Assembly (NCBI GenBank): GCA_013368325.1
Contig: JAACJK010000058.1
Location: 186,001 to 250,000 of the forward strand
Reading direction: 5' to 3'
DNA: 64,000 bases
From: Ephemerocybe angulata
Taxonomy: Eukaryota > Basidiomycota > Agaricomycetes > Agaricales > Psathyrellaceae
The position numbers and the translations under genes were made by a program. Each line of letters opens with the position of its first letter. The stretch's first letter is position 1. Of this stretch, positions 59,585 through 64,000 are shown one piece after another. The notes below the pieces were generated by a model. That model was not told the DNA's origin. It did no database searches and saw only the letters and a program-made list of their open reading frames with translations.

Positions 59585-60322
59585 GTGTGTTTCAAATCCC
59601 TGTCTTCAACGTACCCGCTGAAAGAACGCGATGCAGATACCCTTTCCTGCAGCCCGCCCAGCGCCTACATGCTCCAACGCCCCTCCTTCCCATCCCTCCA
59701 CTCCGTCTGTTGCCAACGACGCGTGGGCTGCGATGCCCTGCCCGCCCGCCTCCCCTCCACTCCGCCTGCCCGCCCCCTCCACTCCGCCTGCCCGCCCCCT
59801 CCACTCCGCCTGCTACCAACGGCGCACCAGCCGTTTCAGACCGCTTCAGATTCTCTTCCCTCAGTTCAGCGCACTTCAGACCAGGGCCGATAGCTTCAGA
59901 TTTTATAACGATACAATTCCTCCTTGTGCTTCAGATTCTTACTGCTTTGCTCAGATTTCGATTCCCCTGTGTTCCACTATGCTCAGTTCACTTCAGACAG
60001 TCTCGTATTGCTTCAGATTATCAATAAATGGTTTTTTCAGCGTACCTCCGAGTGCTTCAGATGGGCTCCGAATAGCTCAGTTCTGTAAATGAATATGTCT
60101 TCAGCCCTCCTCGGAATATCTCCGTCCCATTCAGACACACTCAGACACGGTCATATCGTGTTGTTTGAAATGCAATTCCATAACTCCGGGCTCTTCAGAT
60201 CACCTCAGACGGAAATCTGCACAGCGCACAAGTTTTCCGACCATCAAACAACTCCGACAAACTCAGCCTGGCTCTGGTCATCTCCGCTCATTTCAGATCC
60301 CTCAGACGGCATTCGCACTGGG
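59585..60322 (+). repeat. transposon right end with TTCAGA subterminal repeats
   Basis: No gene here. From 59,832 to the end I count eleven TTCAGA and four CTCAGA hexamers in the same orientation. A GC-rich array of three 22-base units (CCACTCCGCCTGCCCGCCCC) lies at about 59,755-59,815. Dense short motifs at the ends are a hallmark of En/Spm elements, where they bind the element's own TNPA protein. Confidence 0.8.
60301..60322 (-). repeat. right terminal inverted repeat, copy 1
   Basis: Ends GGCATTCGCACTGGG. On the minus strand it reads CCCAGTGCGAATGCCG, matching the left end in 19 of 22 positions. Confidence 0.8.
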
Positions 60323-60329
60323 CATTACC
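60323..60329. repeat. 7-bp direct repeat between transposon copies
   Basis: CATTACC, identical to 49513-49519. It is the only sequence between the right end of copy 1 and the left end of copy 2. Confidence 0.75.
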
Positions 60330-63300
60330 CCCAGTGAGAATGCCGCCTCAGCCAAACTGAAAGGGCCGGAACTGGGCAGGCCGGAGCGGAGCTGAACAGA
60401 TTCCAGCGGAGCTAATCTGAGCGCCGAATTCAACGTCTCAATGATCCGAGAAATCTGAAGCAATCTGGCTCTGTCCGAGACTGTCTGCTTCGCGCGTCCA
60501 TCCACAGCCCCTGGCCAGGACCCTATGCATTTGAAGCCTGCGTCCCCCTTACGGCGAGGTTTGGGCGCGTAATGGAACGGACCCCTTTCTAACAGCAGAA
60601 GATGGTTGGAGCACAGTAATTGGGAGCAGTGGGGTTGTGTGTACTCAGGAGGTGCGTCGCAATGGTTGTGCAGGCTTCCGTTCATACTAACACTGTCCGT
60701 ATGGCTGTATTCAGACAGGTAAGGTAGCTCTTCTACTCGGAGGGGGATTCGCCACTCGCTAGCAGTATCAAAGCGCAGCGGGGAGATTTAGGATGCGGGC
60801 ATGTTAAACAGGTACGTCGCAGTGGATGTGCGGCCTTCCGTTCATACTAACACCACTCGTATGACTGTATTCAGGCAGGTAAGATAGCTCTTCTACTCGG
60901 AGGGGATTTGCTAGTAGCCAGTGGTATCGAAGCGCAGCAGGGAGATTTGGGATAGGTCTCGCAGGAAGGTGTGTTCACAAATGCCTATCAATGTGTATCA
61001 TTCCTCACTTTGAACTATTTCTAGGGCAATTGCAGGAGTTCTGGTACTTGGATCCAATTCTGTATCCCTGGTTCGCAGTCCGTATACGACCAGGGGAGAA
61101 TCCACACAGAAAACAAGTATCAGTGTACCTGGAATGTAGTAGAACCAGCTATGATGAATACCACTCCCCTTTCGCTTTCACAGCACCTCCAGAGGTATAT
61201 AAGAAACAGACCCGGCTGCTTCAACAGACTCAAGCTACTATTTCAAGCACAACAGTACGTACACCTCTCTGGTTTCAAATAGGCGGAAAGCTGACTTCTG
61301 TTCTCACTACAGAGCTATGCCAAATCCAAAGAACCGACAACGCTGCTGGTGCTCCAAGGACAACGGCAGAGAACGAAGCCGCAACACTGTTCGCCGTCAC
61401 AAGAAAGAAACGGCGCGTCTCATCCCGTCGTTCCCTGGTGCAGACGCGGACGATGGATCTGAGTCAGAAGTCAGTGTAACCAGTTCGTACTCGGGAGACT
61501 CCGAGGCAGGCCCATCGTCGCCTAAGCGCCGGAGAATGGTATGTGTTTACATTCATTTAATGAAATCATGGCGTTAACGCTGCACGTAGCACACTCCGAG
61601 TCCGCAACCTGCTCCGAATCCAGAGCCAGACTCTCCGTCCCCAGAGGAACACACTCCCAGCCCGCAGCCAAGTCTCGGAGGCCCAGAGCCACAGCAGGAA
61701 GTCATTGTGAGTTAGCCTTCGATTCAATGTCATTTCGTATACTCATACATGACTACAGCCTGCTGCTCCTGCCGCCGTTCCAGATCTTCCTGGTGGTGGT
61801 CCAGCGCCTGATAGTGACTCAGAGTCCGAGGACGACGACGCCGACAACGCTGCACGCGGAGCCCAAGATATTGCCGCTGCCCAGGCGCTCGATGCACAGA
61901 GTGCGCAAGCCCAACTTACTGCACTTCCAGAAGAGCACGAAATTCCTCCTTCTCTCGTTGATCATGTCGAGACCACCCAGATATTCATTCGTCACATTCG
62001 CGAGGCGACTCTTGACAACGGGAAATTAGACCAGAAGACTATCCACCACCTCCGTGATCCTCAGGCCCCCGACCTCAACTTCGCTGACACCGATGTCCGG
62101 CTGTGCATGGATATCTACATTGCAGCATGCCGTTCGTCGGAGGAGGTATACAGGGGTGTCCGCCGTGCAATCCAGTTTCATTTCCCCGAGACCGAACCAC
62201 TGTCCCTCGAAGCTATCCGCAAGGCCGTGGCAGAGATTGCTGGCGTACGCCCTATTCTCGACGACATTTGCGTCAACTCATGCCATGCCTTTGTTGGTGA
62301 TTGGGCGGACGAGTCCCAGTGCAAGAAGTGTGGTGCAGACCGGTGGCTTACCACAACCCGGGGGAAGCGTATACCACAAAAGCAAATGACGACCATCCCC
62401 CTGGGACCCCAGCTAGCTGCTCTTCGGCGCTCTCGCGATTCTGCTCGCCTTTTGCGCTACAGAGACAGGCGCACGAAGGAAATTCTTCGGCTCATTGAGA
62501 ATGCTAATCAGGGCCTGGATGAAGACGAAGAACCTACACTACCTCCCGACTTTGTATTTGACGACATTGTCTGTGGTGCCGACTATCTCGACCTATACCA
62601 AGACCACAACATGGGCGAAAATGACACTCTAGTCAGTTTCTCCCTTGATGGCGCCAAGCTCTATCGGAACCGCGACTCGGACACTTGGATAGGTATCTGG
62701 ATTGTCCAGGACTATGACCCTTCCATACGCTTCAAGCGGAAGTACGTTCTCCCTGCGTTCATCGTCCCCGGCCCCAAGAAGCCCAAGATTTTGGACTCTT
62801 GTACATTCCGCACGTTCCATCATCTATCTGCAATTCAGCGGGAGGACCAGGGTCGAGGAATCAGAATGTGGGATGCGGAGAAGCAGACTGTGGTTCAAAG
62901 CCGCACATTTTTCTTCCTGGCAACTGCGGATGCGGTTGCTTTGCCAGAGATGGATGGAAGAGTCGGCCACCATGGAGCGCACGGGTGTCGTCTGGGCTGC
63001 CCCATGAAAGGGCGTCATCGAGGTTCGGGTCACTACTACCCTGTCCACCTTTTACCCAGCAACTACACGCGGATGGACTGCATGCACCCCGATGTTGATT
63101 TGGGCGAGGTGGCTGCCTACTCGTCTTCCGAGTCGACAGACCGCTACCTCGAACAACTACAGACTGTGATCAACTCCAGGGATGAAGCTGATTTTGCGGA
63201 GAACCGGAAACTTGCAGGCATTAGCAAACCGTCAATTCTCGCTGGACTTCTTCCTAACCGCATGCTCCCCCTCCCTCGCTGCTTCTCCGTTGACCTGATG

Positions 63301-64000
63301 CACCTCGTCTGCATTAACTCCACTGAATTTCTCATCTCTCTCTGGAGAGGTAATCCCGCAGATCTCTGTGTCACCACTACCGATAAGATGGCAAACTGGG
63401 ATTGGCGTGTACTCACAGGCCAGAGGTGGATTGACCACGGCGAGCTAGTAGGGAGATCTCGGCAATATTTTCCTGCCATATTCCACCGGCCTCCTCGGAA
63501 TCCAGCGGAGAAGATCAACAGCGGCTACAAGGCCACTGAGTACTACCTCTACGTTTACGGCCTGGGTCCAGCATACTTCCGCACCCTCCTGCCGAGGGTG
63601 TACTGGCAGAATTTCTGCAAGCTGGTTCGAGCTGTCCGAATCCTCCTCCAGCGCGCCATTACAAAATCCCAGCTTGAAGATGCACAGATCTATATCAACC
63701 AATTCGTGGAAGAGTACGAATGGATCTACTATGGCCGTCGTGTTGACCGCATGCATTTTTGTCGTCCCTGGATCCACACACTCCTCCATTGCCCTAGTGA
63801 GGTCCTACGGTTGGGCCCAGGAGCATGCTACTCCCAGTTCACAATGGAGCGAGCAATTGGCGACTATGGCCGTGACATCCGCCAACCTTCCAATCCATTT
63901 GGAAATCTCTCTCGGATAATTGAACGCCATGCCCAGCTCAACGCGCTTTATAGCGTCTACCCAGAACTTGCTCCATCTTCCGCATTCCAGCCATCCAAGT
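60330..64000 (+). mobile_element. second copy of the same transposon, cut by the window end
   Basis: Same orientation as copy 1, offset 10,810 bases, and matching from its first base to the end of the window. The two differences I noticed are at 62946 (A; G at 52136, silent) and 63014 (G; A at 52204, His to Arg in the transposase). Left terminal repeat, 160-bp duplication and the transposase exons are all present. Accessory genes and right end would lie beyond the window. Confidence 0.88.
61317..64000 (+). CDS. tnp2-family transposase, copy 2 (partial at window end)
   Basis: Same gene model as copy 1: exons 61317-61538, 61590-61706 and 61759 onward. The third exon is still open at the window edge, which corresponds to 53190 in copy 1, so only the last part of the exon and the C-terminal exon are missing. 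The product differs from copy 1 at one residue that I noticed, Arg532 for His532. This is in the loop KGHHRGSGHYYP of copy 1, just after the HHGAHGCRLGC motif. No stop or frameshift is visible, so both copies could supply transposase. Confidence 0.9.

Larger units (their letters stand above)
49520..60322 (+). mobile_element. complete tnp2-type (CACTA/EnSpm-like) DNA transposon, copy 1, 10,803 bp
   Basis: Boundaries come from three facts. Sequence from 49513 repeats from 60323 onward with a period of 10,810. The first and last 22 bases are imperfect inverted repeats with 19 of 22 matches (left end CCCAGTGAGAATGCCG). CATTACC stands on both sides. Contents, all on the plus strand, are: an untranslated left region with a 160-bp tandem duplication; the transposase gene (50507-53790); a minisatellite region; accessory gene A (55579-56415); accessory gene B (56607-59584); and a right end with many TTCAGA repeats. 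All three genes are open, so the element looks autonomous. Classical CACTA elements begin CACTA and duplicate 3 bp; this one begins CCCAGTG with a 7-bp flanking repeat. Assignment to the EnSpm/tnp2 group rests on the transposase. Confidence 0.82.

Overview
The window is nuclear DNA from a mushroom-forming basidiomycete (Agaricomycete). The genes are densely packed. Most introns are about 45-70 bases, usually with GTRNGY-type donors. The gene content also fits: a family of F-box proteins, a DUF6699 protein, and a fungal tnp2-type DNA transposon. I rebuilt gene models by hand from reading frames and splice sites. All exon coordinates given in the entries keep frame across their introns. Nothing was checked against a database.

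Layout. 0.2-12.3 kb is a conserved housekeeping block: a TPR-like protein (-), a SET5-type methyltransferase (-), the NatA auxiliary subunit NAA15 (-), and the cohesin regulator PDS5 (+). NAA15 and PDS5 are transcribed divergently from only 81 bp. 12.3-20 kb is looser. It holds a DUF6699 protein and two decayed copies of the TPR-like gene from 0.2 kb, on the opposite strand. 20.7-22.9 kb is a type-B carboxylesterase with an unusual Arg/Ser/His-rich insert. 22.9-26.6 kb shows no gene that I can support. 26.6-31.9 kb has an NF-X1-type zinc-finger protein (FAP1/NFX1 family, +) convergent with a Rossmann-fold NAD(P)-binding protein (-).

32.4-47.9 kb is a duplicated neighbourhood. An F-box gene lies next to an HMG-CoA reductase that has lost its entire membrane domain. 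About 8 kb further on are two more F-box paralogues next to a full-length, membrane-anchored HMG-CoA reductase of 1,409 residues. Both reductases keep all four catalytic residues. A Ser-rich protein with an extended KEN box lies between the two units.

49.5 kb to the end is mobile DNA. One complete 10.8-kb transposon (49,520-60,322) is followed head-to-tail by a second copy that runs off the window. Only the 7-bp sequence CATTACC separates them, and the same sequence also precedes the first copy. The element carries a tnp2-type transposase, two accessory genes on the same strand, a minisatellite, and a right end packed with TTCAGA repeats. Its terminal inverted repeats begin CCCAGTG rather than CACTA. 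I noticed two base differences between the overlapping 3.7 kb of the copies, so the duplication is very recent.
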